From JAHHLP01 sp041609895 (GTDB lineage: Bacteria; Bacteroidota; Rhodothermia; Rhodothermales; JABDKH01), in assembly GCA_041609895.1 (NCBI GenBank), contig JBFIPX010000165.1:1-7496 (forward strand): a DNA stretch of 7,496 nt, given 5' to 3'. The notes beneath the pieces are model-generated. The model saw nothing but the letters and a program-made list of their open reading frames with translations. It was not told where the DNA came from and did no database searches. The position numbers and the translations under genes were made by a program. This document shows, piece by piece, positions 1-6,492 of the stretch. Positions within the stretch are counted from its first letter, which is position 1. Each line of letters starts with the position of its first letter.

Positions 1-735
1 CTCGACTATCTGACTTACAATTTCTACCGCCTCCACCGACGCATTCGAAACAGGACCTGGCTTACCTATGTGGATCAGGCGTACCGGCGTACTGGTGGCC
101 ATTGATTCGAGCGGGACGACACCGAGGGTAGATTCCTGAAAGTCAGAAATGACAAATATCTCTCGGTTGACCAAACCCGAGGCTTCCATTTGGACCCGGG
201 CATCGTCGACAGCAGCGGCGAGGTCGACTGGTCCAAACGTCGCTTCAATCGATGCAACCGCGTCGATCGCCGCTGACCGGGTCTTGTACGTTGGCACCGG
301 TGCGCTCGCGCCCCCGACAGTCGGATGCACGGATGTCTCGTCGCCGGGCCTCATCATGCCCACAAGTTCGAGCGCGAGTGCCTCGGCCTGATCGAAGAGC
401 GACCCGTTCTGATCCCGAAGCGTCATCGACATCGAGTTGTCGAGCACGACCGCTATCGCGCTTTCCGCTTCTCCCCCCAGGGCTCCGCCGATCGAGCCCT
501 CCAGTGTCGGGCGCGCAAAGGCGAGGACGAGACACGCTATCGCCGCGGTCCGCAGCAACAGTAGAAGCCACTGCTTGATGCGGACCCGCTGCATGGTCGT
601 CTGCTGGAGCTCCTTCAGGAATTCGAGGGAGCTGAAGTCGACTTTCCGAGGACGCCGGAAGTTGAAAAGGTGAATGATCAGCGGGATGCCGGCGGCGATC
701 AGCCCGAACAGGACCAGTGGATTTAGGAACGTCAT
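1..735 (-). CDS. BatA-type membrane protein with VWA domain (partial, C-terminus beyond left edge)
   Basis: I translated this frame by hand. It opens with ATG at 735-733 and stays open for 245 codons to position 1. The start MTFLNPLVLFGLIAAGIPLI is the classic beginning of the BatA N-terminal double-transmembrane domain: a first hydrophobic helix (about residues 4-24), the HLFNFRRPR turn (22-30), an amphipathic stretch, and a second helix (about 56-74). A von Willebrand factor A-like domain follows, with the metal-site motif D99-N-S-M-S (DxSxS) and a later strand IFVISDFQES (193-202) carrying a conserved-looking Asp. Proteins of this family sit in the inner membrane with the VWA domain in the periplasm and are often encoded near MoxR/Bat genes. 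Their precise role is not settled. Full members are usually several hundred residues long, so more than half is probably missing. No Shine-Dalgarno is seen. A terminator-like hairpin lies directly upstream. Confidence 0.88.
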   Translation of the reverse strand, partial: MTFLNPLVLFGLIAAGIPLIIHLFNFRRPRKVDFSSLEFLKELQQTTMQRVRIKQWLLLLLRTAAIACLVLAFARPTLEGSIGGALGGEAESAIAVVLDNSMSMTLRDQNGSLFDQAEALALELVGMMRPGDETSVHPTVGGASAPVPTYKTRSAAIDAVASIEATFGPVDLAAAVDDARVQMEASGLVNREIFVISDFQESTLGVVPLESMATSTPVRLIHIGKPGPVSNASVEAVEIVSQIVE

Positions 736-744
736 CGAAACTGC

Positions 745-783
745 AAAAAAGGAAAGCCGGACGAGATCAGATCCCGCCCGGCT
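745..783 (-). terminator. Rho-independent terminator after the 845-2038 gene
   Basis: The arms at 755-767 and 771-783 form a 13-bp stem around a tiny loop. On the plus strand there are two A/C mismatches (761/777 and 764/774). In minus-strand RNA these become G-U pairs, so the stem is fully paired only in the leftward transcript. A run of Ts follows on the minus strand (positions 754-745, reading TTCC then six Ts). It lies about 60 bp past the stop of the secreted-protein gene and only about 10 bp before the BatA-type start codon. It could therefore be either the end of the upstream unit or a leader hairpin of the BatA-type gene. Confidence 0.75.
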
Positions 784-844
784 AGCTACTGGAGCCCGGT
801 ACACCGGTTCCTTTCGGCAAACTTTAAGACCTGGTGGCCGCCGT

Positions 845-2038
845 CTACTTCAAGAGGGTCACCATCCCGGAAGCGGCTTCGGCCGCACCTACCGCTTTGA
901 TCATGTAGATGCCCGTTGACAGATCGGCGCCATCAATTCGGAACTGATGCGACTGCGCACCCGCCAGATATCCGTTGTGAACTTCCTTCACCCTGCGACC
1001 CAGCAAGTCATAGAGCGCGATGGAGAGGTTCTGTCCTTTCGCGAGCGACAGCGTAAAGCTGGTGGTCGGATTGAACGGGTTCGGGTACGCCTTTCCGAGA
1101 ACGAACGAGCCTGGAACGTCCACACTGACTTCCGTCATCGGCGAATAGCCGAAAGATCCGTCGAGGTCGATCATGCGGAGCCGGAATTGATGGCGTCCCG
1201 CCAGTTCCACATCGGTACGGAAGGAGTAATGAACGTCGGTGTCCGAGTCTCCGGTCGAAGGCACAAAGTCGACTACGCTCCAGCCTGAAGCCTGACTTGC
1301 GAGCCTGTGCTCGACCTCAAAACCTGCGTTGTCCACCTGTGAAGAGACGACCCATCGCAACTCGACAACGGATCCCGACGACACTGCGTCGAACGAAGCC
1401 AACTCTACAGGAAGGCTGGGGTCCGACTGGGTTGTGACGGTGCCAATCGTAAAGGGCGACGTTCCAGAGAGCTGTATCAGTACTGCGCCGACATCCGTGA
1501 AGTCAGCCGGGCCTGACGGACCAGCGGATGCAAAGTCGGCGAACAGAAGGGTGACCGTTTGGGGCCCCGTACCGGCGGCCGGTAGCGCCGAGGCATGATT
1601 CTCATCGGTGTTGACCACGACGTTTACGGAGTAAGGTCCGGTTGTCAGAATTTCGAAGGTAATGCCGACCTGAGGCATCAAGCTTCCATCGACGGTGAGG
1701 TCGATCGAACCAAGCCCTGTTTCGCTGTAGGATCCCGACGCTGCGTCGCCGTCCCAGTCGAGCACAACGGTGCCGCCAGCCGCGTCCGGTACGAACACCG
1801 CCTGTCCGCCGCCAATATTCGCAGTAGATGTAGACGCGCCGGGCAGCACGCGTCCGGTCCGATAGTTGCCCAACATGCCGGCAGCAGGTCCGGCCAATGA
1901 CGGGCCGGCGTTTGTCACGGCCTGCGCCGCTTGAAAGTCGTCGATGGTGATCTGGCCGAACGAGTCGGCAGCAGTCGCCGTCGCGAACAGAATCGTGAGG
2001 CCAAAGGCCAGGTAGGTTGTTCGTCGCATTGTCGTCAT
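845..2038 (-). CDS. Secreted protein with T9SS type A C-terminal sorting domain
   Basis: This 397-residue protein begins with a signal peptide: RR at 5-6, a hydrophobic core at about 9-20, and likely cleavage after ATAA near residue 24. Residues about 30-205 form an unnamed beta-rich region with VVLDWDG (91-97), GLGSIDLTVDG (108-118), TDENHAS (144-150) and PADFTDVGAV (177-186). Residues about 209-308 resemble the FN3-like module common before T9SS tails: LPVELASFDA, FEVEHR, and GRHQFRLRMIDLDGSF. The end (about 313-397) is a T9SS type A sorting domain, with AYPNPFNPTTSF, ALYDLLGRRV, LSTGIYMIKA and a terminal Lys. In this family the tail directs export across the outer membrane and is cleaved on surface attachment or release. 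The ligand or function of the N-terminal region is unknown. ATG 2038 was chosen; Met4 (2029) is an alternative start. The gene is a paralogue of the next gene upstream. Confidence 0.9.
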   Translation of the reverse strand: MTTMRRTTYLAFGLTILFATATAADSFGQITIDDFQAAQAVTNAGPSLAGPAAGMLGNYRTGRVLPGASTSTANIGGGQAVFVPDAAGGTVVLDWDGDAASGSYSETGLGSIDLTVDGSLMPQVGITFEILTTGPYSVNVVVNTDENHASALPAAGTGPQTVTLLFADFASAGPSGPADFTDVGAVLIQLSGTSPFTIGTVTTQSDPSLPVELASFDAVSSGSVVELRWVVSSQVDNAGFEVEHRLASQASGWSVVDFVPSTGDSDTDVHYSFRTDVELAGRHQFRLRMIDLDGSFGYSPMTEVSVDVPGSFVLGKAYPNPFNPTTSFTLSLAKGQNLSIALYDLLGRRVKEVHNGYLAGAQSHQFRIDGADLSTGIYMIKAVGAAEAASGMVTLLK

Positions 2039-2345
2039 GTGATTTGCCGATAAGTAGCGTCAGTTCCGCCGTGCGACACTCGTCACAACCGTTCGTAGAC
2101 CAGGAGTGAATCCCAGACTGAGATTTCCTCCCATCACAAGCCGGAACTGACTCAAGAAGGGACGATTGCCCCTCGAAGAATGGGGTTTGCAACGACCGGG
2201 CCAGATCGGTCCGCCCGCTACATTGTCAAGAAGGTTAACGCAAGCAAAGCGCCGATTCGCGAAAAGCGAAAAAGCCGAGACCGTTTGCACGGTCCCGGCT
2301 TTCTCACCGCGATGGTTTCGCGATGCTCTACACTTGGCGCCTTTC
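2039..2345. other. Intergenic region between the two secreted-protein genes
   Basis: This roughly 300-bp gap separates two minus-strand paralogues. Its right part carries the terminator of the upstream gene. The remaining 200-odd bases should hold the promoter of the 845-2038 gene. I looked on the minus strand for a Bacteroidota-type -7 element (TAnnTTTG) and for sigma70-like boxes and saw no convincing match. The short open frames crossing it on either strand have no recognisable protein features. Confidence 0.6.
2256..2302 (-). terminator. Rho-independent terminator after the 2346-3557 gene
   Basis: The arms 2271-2284 and 2289-2302 make a 14-bp stem with a four-base loop (2285-2288). The one plus-strand mismatch (A2278 against C2295) becomes a G-U pair in minus-strand RNA. 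Reading leftward, the stem runs into a T-rich stretch (TTTTTCGCTTTTC), as expected for an intrinsic terminator. It lies 44 bp after the stop codon of the secreted-protein gene. A second small hairpin (2256-2260 with 2266-2270) overlaps the T-rich tail. Confidence 0.85.
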
Positions 2346-3557
2346 CTACTTCACGAGCATAAGCGTCGTGGAGCGCGACTCCGAAGCGCCGTTGGCCCTC
2401 ACGACGTAAAGTCCGGTAGTCAGATTCGATCCGTTCACTCTGAAGGTGCGAACGCCTCCAGCCTCAACTTGACCGCTGAACACTTCGAGCACGTTTCTCC
2501 CCAACAGATCGTATACGGCGATCTCCACGTGCTGGCTTTTCTGCACGGACAAGGTGAACGCAGTGTTCGGGTTGAAGGGGTTCGGATAAGCAGCGCCCAG
2601 AGAGAAAGTTGAAGGGTTCTCGATGGACACCTCCACCGTCTCCGAGTATTGGAACGAGCCATCAAGATCGATGATTCGCAGCCGGAGTTCGTGACGTCCC
2701 GCAGGCAAGGCGTCGATAGTAAAGGCGTAGTTACGCAGCTCAGACGATTCACCGGCTGCGGCCAGAAATGCCACTTCCCTCCACTCCTGAGGCGTTGAAT
2801 CAGCACGGTGTTCCAGGCCAAAACCCAGAGTGGACTCTTCCGACGCCGTCTGCCAGGTGACCACCGCGGAATTCCCGTCAATGATGGCGTCAAACTCAGA
2901 GAGCTCAACGGGGAGCCCGCAGCTGCCGGACGTTACATAAGTAATGGCTCCGATGTCCCAATCCTGGGCGTTACTGCCGATAGCCGTGTCGAATTGAATA
3001 GCTCCGACGCTTGCAAAATTGGCTCCCCCACCCGCTATGGCTGAGAAGGAGCTATAGCATATCGTCTGCACTCCGGTCCCGCTGGTTGAGATGGGGTCAA
3101 CTGAAGACGCGTTGGAAGCGTCCGTGTGGACCAGCATCCTAGCCTCGAAGTTCGCGCTCCTATTGGCGGTGATATTGAACTGAAATGCATTGGCTCCGCC
3201 GGCTGTCAGATCGAGCCCACCGAGGCCGGCCGCGTCAAATGAGAGCGGATTGTTGTTGCCGTCCCAGTCGATCGCGACGAAGCTGTCGTCAGCACTTCGT
3301 GTGAACGTTGCCGTTCCGGTACCGGGAATCGACATGGAGGCCGATGACCCTATCGAACCGGCAGTGAAAATCATGTTTCGAAACGTACCGATGACGGTGG
3401 CGCCACCGTTTGCGTTTGAAATCGTTTGAACGCTGTTCGCCGACTGCGGGCCCGCCGTAAACAGGTCGACCGTCTGGGCAGCAGTCGGTGACGATGCCAT
3501 TGTTGCTATCGTAGCAAAGGCCGCGATGGTAAGTGTCGACCAGTAGCTAGCTTTCAT
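2346..3557 (-). CDS. Secreted protein with T9SS type A C-terminal sorting domain (paralogue)
   Basis: This 403-residue protein starts with a signal peptide: Lys2, a hydrophobic stretch at about 8-21, and probable cleavage after PTAA near residue 27. The N-terminal region (about 30-213) shares landmarks with its neighbour: VAIDWDG (94-100), GLGGLDLTAGG (111-121), HTDASNASS (144-152), SGTGVQT (159-165) and ANFASVGAIQF (179-189). It has two cysteines, C167 and C213. An FN3-like module follows (about 215-313: LPVELSEFDA, WQTASEE, GRHELRLRIIDLDGSF). The T9SS type A sorting domain is at about 319-403, with AYPNPFNPNTAF, YDLLGRNV, LTTGLYVVRA and a terminal Lys. By eye, about two thirds of residues match the neighbour from GRH through the LLGR motif, and far fewer in the N-terminal half, which suggests an old tandem duplication with a diverged functional domain. 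The predicted location is the cell surface or outside. The ligand is unknown. Confidence 0.9.
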   Translation of the reverse strand: MKASYWSTLTIAAFATIATMASSPTAAQTVDLFTAGPQSANSVQTISNANGGATVIGTFRNMIFTAGSIGSSASMSIPGTGTATFTRSADDSFVAIDWDGNNNPLSFDAAGLGGLDLTAGGANAFQFNITANRSANFEARMLVHTDASNASSVDPISTSGTGVQTICYSSFSAIAGGGANFASVGAIQFDTAIGSNAQDWDIGAITYVTSGSCGLPVELSEFDAIIDGNSAVVTWQTASEESTLGFGLEHRADSTPQEWREVAFLAAAGESSELRNYAFTIDALPAGRHELRLRIIDLDGSFQYSETVEVSIENPSTFSLGAAYPNPFNPNTAFTLSVQKSQHVEIAVYDLLGRNVLEVFSGQVEAGGVRTFRVNGSNLTTGLYVVRANGASESRSTTLMLVK

Positions 3558-4071
3558 GATAATACCGTGGTTGTTTGGGAATGTCGCGTGGGATCAAGAG
3601 GCGACCTTGGCACAAAAACACCCATTCAAGGCAACGGGCACTTAGCGAACGCGAAGTCAGGCGGTCAACCTGCTGTAAGCGTAGTGTGGGAACTTCGGCT
3701 GAGGGAGTGAGGGACTGAATTGTACCAAAATCGAGCCCATCCCGTCAAGTCTCGTCGGCTATTTCCCACTGGGTCATGGTTGTTTCCTTGGTGTGCGTTA
3801 CGCCGGCCACCGCGTCAAACCGATCAACATACTCTTGAAGATTGGCTCACCCGTCGTACAACCGAGAAAAAGAAGATCGGCACTGGATGGTACCCGAGTG
3901 ATTTGTGATCGAATGGCACCAAGGCCGCGAACTCAATAACTACTTCTAGTCGACTCGCGGCAACCCTCTAGGCTGACTTATATTCGGCACGGTCGGCACT
4001 TTAGCTCCGGAGCGATGCCGGCAATTGGACTGAAATGTGAAAGCGTGACGGGGCAAACACGAGGCGAGCGC
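3558..4071. other. Intergenic region between divergent gene blocks
   Basis: This gap of about 510 bp must carry the promoters for the leftward secreted-protein gene and the rightward sugar-oxidoreductase operon. I see no credible protein: the 62-codon frame at 3720-3908 has no family features. Two weak rightward promoter candidates exist. One is TTGAAG (3835-3840), 16 bp, then TACAAC (3857-3862). The other is TATATTCG (3979-3986), one base from the Bacteroidota -7 element but without a good upstream box. The heptamer TCGGCAC occurs three times in the same orientation (3877-3883, 3984-3990, 3993-3999), the last two 9 bp apart, and could be a regulator site. An 8-bp palindrome AGTCGACT lies at 3948-3955. 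All regulatory readings here are tentative. Confidence 0.5.
4061..4064 (+). promoter_or_regulatory. Ribosome binding site deciding the start at 4072
   Basis: GAGG lies 7 bases before ATG 4072. The alternative in-frame ATG at 4015 has a GGAG only 2 bases away, which is too close, and would add 19 residues that do not resemble the family's N-terminus. The Rossmann fold begins directly after the Met at 4072 (MATRVGVIGAGG). Confidence 0.6.
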
Positions 4072-5151
4072 ATGGCAACCAGAGTCGGAGTAATCGGAGC
4101 TGGCGGCATGGCCAGCTATCATATCCAGGGATTCAAGAAGGCGGGTGCCGACGTTACCGCAGTCGCGGATATTGCAGTGCAAGCCGCGAAAAGGGTGGCT
4201 GCCAAATGGGACATTCCGAGGGTCTACGACAACGTTGAAGAGATGCTGGCGGAAGCTCCGATCGACGCGGTTTCGATCATCGTTCCAAATAAGTTTCACG
4301 CTCCGCTCTCCATCGAGGCACTGGAGGCCGGCAAGCACGTCTTCTGCGAGAAGCCTCCCGCTTTGAACGCGAGTGAGGTAAAGAAAATGATCAGCGCCGC
4401 CGAAAAAGCCGGCAAGGTGCTGATGTTCAATTTCAACAACAGAGCGCGTCCGGAATCGTTCGCCCTGATGAAATACATCGAGGATGGCACGGTTGGGCGG
4501 ATCAATTCTGCGCAGGCCAAGTGGGTCAGGCGAACCGGTATACCCGGATTCGGAGGGTGGTTCACGACCAAGGCACTCGCAGGCGGTGGGCCGCTCATAG
4601 ATCTGCTACACATGGCCGACCTGGCCTTGTACTTCATGGGGTATCCAGAGCCGAAGTACGTTCTCGGAAGGACTTTCGACGACTTCATTACGGATAAGAA
4701 CTTCAAGGGGCCGTGGGGAATTCCGGATGTCGCTGAGGGAGTGACCGATGTAGAGGCAGCGGCTCACGCCTTGGTCACCTTCAAGACCGGTCAGGTCATG
4801 TTCATCCAGGTTTCCTGGGCCGAGATGGTCAAGGGAGAAGAAGTTTCTGTAGTCTTCCAGGGCACCGGTGCCGGGGGGAAGATCGAGCGCCGATTCGAAC
4901 GCGATGGCGTGGATAGCTCTGCCGTCGATTCGTGTGAGCTATACGTGCAGGAGGGAGGTATTTCCGTCAATCGCGATATACTTGTTGAGGAATGTCCAGA
5001 CATGGGTCGGATACGCTCCGCGTCGAACTTCATCTGGACGGTCGAAGGAAAGGAGGAGCCGTTGAACACGCCCGATCAGGCGCTGTCGCTGATGAAGGTG
5101 ATAGACGCCTTGTACGAGTCGGCGGCAAGTGGTAAGCCGGTGATGTGCTGA
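4072..5151 (+). CDS. Gfo/Idh/MocA family NAD(P)-dependent sugar oxidoreductase
   Basis: This is a 359-residue cytoplasmic dehydrogenase of the usual family length. The N-terminal Rossmann fold shows RVGVIGAGGMA (4-14) with the GxGxxA nucleotide loop. The second strand ends VADI, with D33 suggesting a preference for NAD over NADP. The family signature CEKP lies at 92-95 (K94 is the presumed catalytic lysine), followed by FNNRARP (121-127). The C-terminal alpha/beta domain begins near residue 130 and carries GGGPLIDLLHMAD (171-183), the usual active-site segment. D177 and H180 are separated by one residue less than in the common DxGxH pattern. Family members oxidise or reduce a ring hydroxyl/keto group of sugars or inositols. 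The substrate here cannot be told. It is the first gene of a three-gene rightward cluster, 94 bp before a second family member, and its start is supported by GAGG at 4061. Confidence 0.93.
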   Translation: MATRVGVIGAGGMASYHIQGFKKAGADVTAVADIAVQAAKRVAAKWDIPRVYDNVEEMLAEAPIDAVSIIVPNKFHAPLSIEALEAGKHVFCEKPPALNASEVKKMISAAEKAGKVLMFNFNNRARPESFALMKYIEDGTVGRINSAQAKWVRRTGIPGFGGWFTTKALAGGGPLIDLLHMADLALYFMGYPEPKYVLGRTFDDFITDKNFKGPWGIPDVAEGVTDVEAAAHALVTFKTGQVMFIQVSWAEMVKGEEVSVVFQGTGAGGKIERRFERDGVDSSAVDSCELYVQEGGISVNRDILVEECPDMGRIRSASNFIWTVEGKEEPLNTPDQALSLMKVIDALYESAASGKPVMC

Positions 5152-5233
5152 TCCGGCTGCGGGCCGAAAGGGGGATGACTGTCTGCGCTAGCCTGGCGCT
5201 CCGATCCGAAGATCACGTAGGCGGGTAGATTGC

Positions 5234-5237
5234 GGAG
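5234..5237 (+). promoter_or_regulatory. Ribosome binding site for the second dehydrogenase
   Basis: GGAG lies 8 bases upstream of ATG 5246, in the 94-bp gap after the first dehydrogenase. No terminator-like hairpin with a T run is seen in that gap, which supports co-transcription. Confidence 0.55.
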
Positions 5238-5245
5238 TTAACGAC

Positions 5246-6409
5246 ATGAACCGAAAGCTCCGAATGGGAATGGTTGGCGGCGGACGCGGGGCGTTCATCG
5301 GGCAGGTGCACCGTATGGCGGCCAACCTCGACGGAAAGATAGAGCTCGTTGCCGGGTGCTTCTCATCGGATCCGGAGAAGTCGCGTCTCTCGGGCGAGGA
5401 CTTCTTCCTTGACCCGTTCCGCGTCTATTCCGACTATCGGGAGATGGCGGAAAAAGAAGCTTCTCTGCCAGAGGACGAGCGCATCGACTTCGTCAGCATC
5501 GTCGTCCGCAACAACCTGCACTACGACGTCTCGAAGACGTTTCTCGAGGCAGGGTTCCACGTTGTTTGCGACAAGCCGATGACGTTCGATTTCGATCAGG
5601 CTCTCGAACTCCGCGAGTTGGTGCATCGCACCGGCTTGGTCTTCGTGCTCACGCATAACTACACCGGATACCCGATGGTGAAGGAGGCGCGTCGGATGGT
5701 GCGGGATGGCGAGCTCGGCCGGCTGCTCAAAGTAGTCGCGGAGTATCCTCAGGGGTACGCCGTGGGTGACGTTCAGGAAACCGGCAGCGAACAGATCTCG
5801 AACTGGCGGGCCGATCCGTCGGTGGCGGGTGCGTCGAACTGCATCGGAGACATCGGGACGCATGCGCACAACCTTGTGCGGTACGTGTGTGGAATAGAGG
5901 TTGAGGAACTCTGCGCGGAACTGACCGCTTTCATTCCCGGGCGTCAGCTGGACGACGACGGAAACATCCTCGTCCGGTTCACCGATGGGGCAAAGGGCAT
6001 CATCTACGCATCGCAGATCTCCAACGGAGACGAGAATGCGCTGAGCATACGTGCCTACGGCACCAAAGCGTCCATCGAGTGGCGCCAGGAGTACCCGAAT
6101 GATTTGATCGTCAAGTACGCGGACAAACCTCGCCAGGTGTACCGTCGGGGGAACGATTACCTTGGCGATGCTGCAAAAGCAAACACGCGCACGCCGTTCG
6201 GACATCCCGAGGGATTTATCGAGGCATTCGCCAACGTCTACCTGGCAGCGGCGGGAGCGATCGCGGACCACATAGACGGAAGACCGCCGCCGGCCGGTGG
6301 ATACGACTTCCCCAATGTAGACGACGGTGTGGCGGGGATGGCGTTCATCGAGACCGCGGTCAAGAGCTCCCAATCCACTGACAAGTGGATCAGATTTCCG
6401 GAGGTGTGA
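5246..6409 (+). CDS. Gfo/Idh/MocA family oxidoreductase, levoglucosan-dehydrogenase-like branch
   Basis: This 387-residue cytoplasmic NAD(P)-dependent dehydrogenase has the Rossmann loop GMVGGGRGAFIGQVHRMA (8-25), the DKP variant of the EKP signature (CDKP, 108-111, K110 presumed catalytic), THNYTGYPMV (136-145), EYPQGY (166-171), and the active-site segment GDIGTHAHNL (201-210) with D202 and H206 at the normal spacing. PGRQLDDDGN (231-240) and YASQISNGDEN (254-264) follow, then YGTKASIEW (271-279). From memory, this set of motifs marks the branch that includes characterised levoglucosan dehydrogenases, which oxidise the C3 hydroxyl of a glucose-type ring. Many members of the branch are uncharacterised, so the substrate is an inference. 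It is longer than and clearly not a recent duplicate of the preceding dehydrogenase. It is 83 bp before the TIM-barrel gene, with no terminator between. Confidence 0.93.
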   Translation: MNRKLRMGMVGGGRGAFIGQVHRMAANLDGKIELVAGCFSSDPEKSRLSGEDFFLDPFRVYSDYREMAEKEASLPEDERIDFVSIVVRNNLHYDVSKTFLEAGFHVVCDKPMTFDFDQALELRELVHRTGLVFVLTHNYTGYPMVKEARRMVRDGELGRLLKVVAEYPQGYAVGDVQETGSEQISNWRADPSVAGASNCIGDIGTHAHNLVRYVCGIEVEELCAELTAFIPGRQLDDDGNILVRFTDGAKGIIYASQISNGDENALSIRAYGTKASIEWRQEYPNDLIVKYADKPRQVYRRGNDYLGDAAKANTRTPFGHPEGFIEAFANVYLAAAGAIADHIDGRPPPAGGYDFPNVDDGVAGMAFIETAVKSSQSTDKWIRFPEV

Positions 6410-6492
6410 TGGGTGGATCCGGTTTCCGCAGGTCTAAGAGCGCGCTTCAAACTCACATCGAATGGAGAGTAAATCATCTACGAGAAATAACG

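Noticed and set aside
245..578. Overlapping open frames of about 80-108 codons on both strands
   Set aside because: They are shadows of the minus-strand BatA/VWA gene, whose own frame runs off the edge and carries the recognisable motifs. Their translations are Arg/Ser-rich low-complexity sequence.
818..827. Possible minus-strand promoter element TTAAAGTTTG upstream of the BatA-type gene
   Set aside because: It is one base out of register with the Bacteroidota -7 consensus and has no TTTG box at the right distance, so it is too weak to call.
781..3551. Inverted 12-base match GCTAGCTACTGG (781-792) and its complement near 3540-3551
   Set aside because: One copy is inside the coding start of the secreted-protein gene. 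A 12-base match between strands in 7.5 kb is expected by chance, and no flanking similarity exists.
3613..3620. Minus-strand TGTTTTTG as a -7 element for the 2346-3557 gene
   Set aside because: It has one mismatch to TAnnTTTG and no partner -33 box at the expected spacing.
3720..3908. 62-codon plus-strand open frame in the divergent intergenic region
   Set aside because: No ribosome binding site, no hydrophobic or family features, and it is no longer than expected by chance.
4015..4071. Longer N-terminus for the first dehydrogenase from ATG 4015
   Set aside because: The extra 19 residues are not family-like, and the GGAG before it is only 2 bases away, whereas ATG 4072 has GAGG at normal spacing and starts right at the Rossmann fold.
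5363..6373. Long minus-strand open frame of 336 codons opposite the second dehydrogenase
   Set aside because: It lies wholly antisense to a gene with clear family motifs, shows no domain features itself, and is the kind of shadow frame that GC-rich codon use produces.
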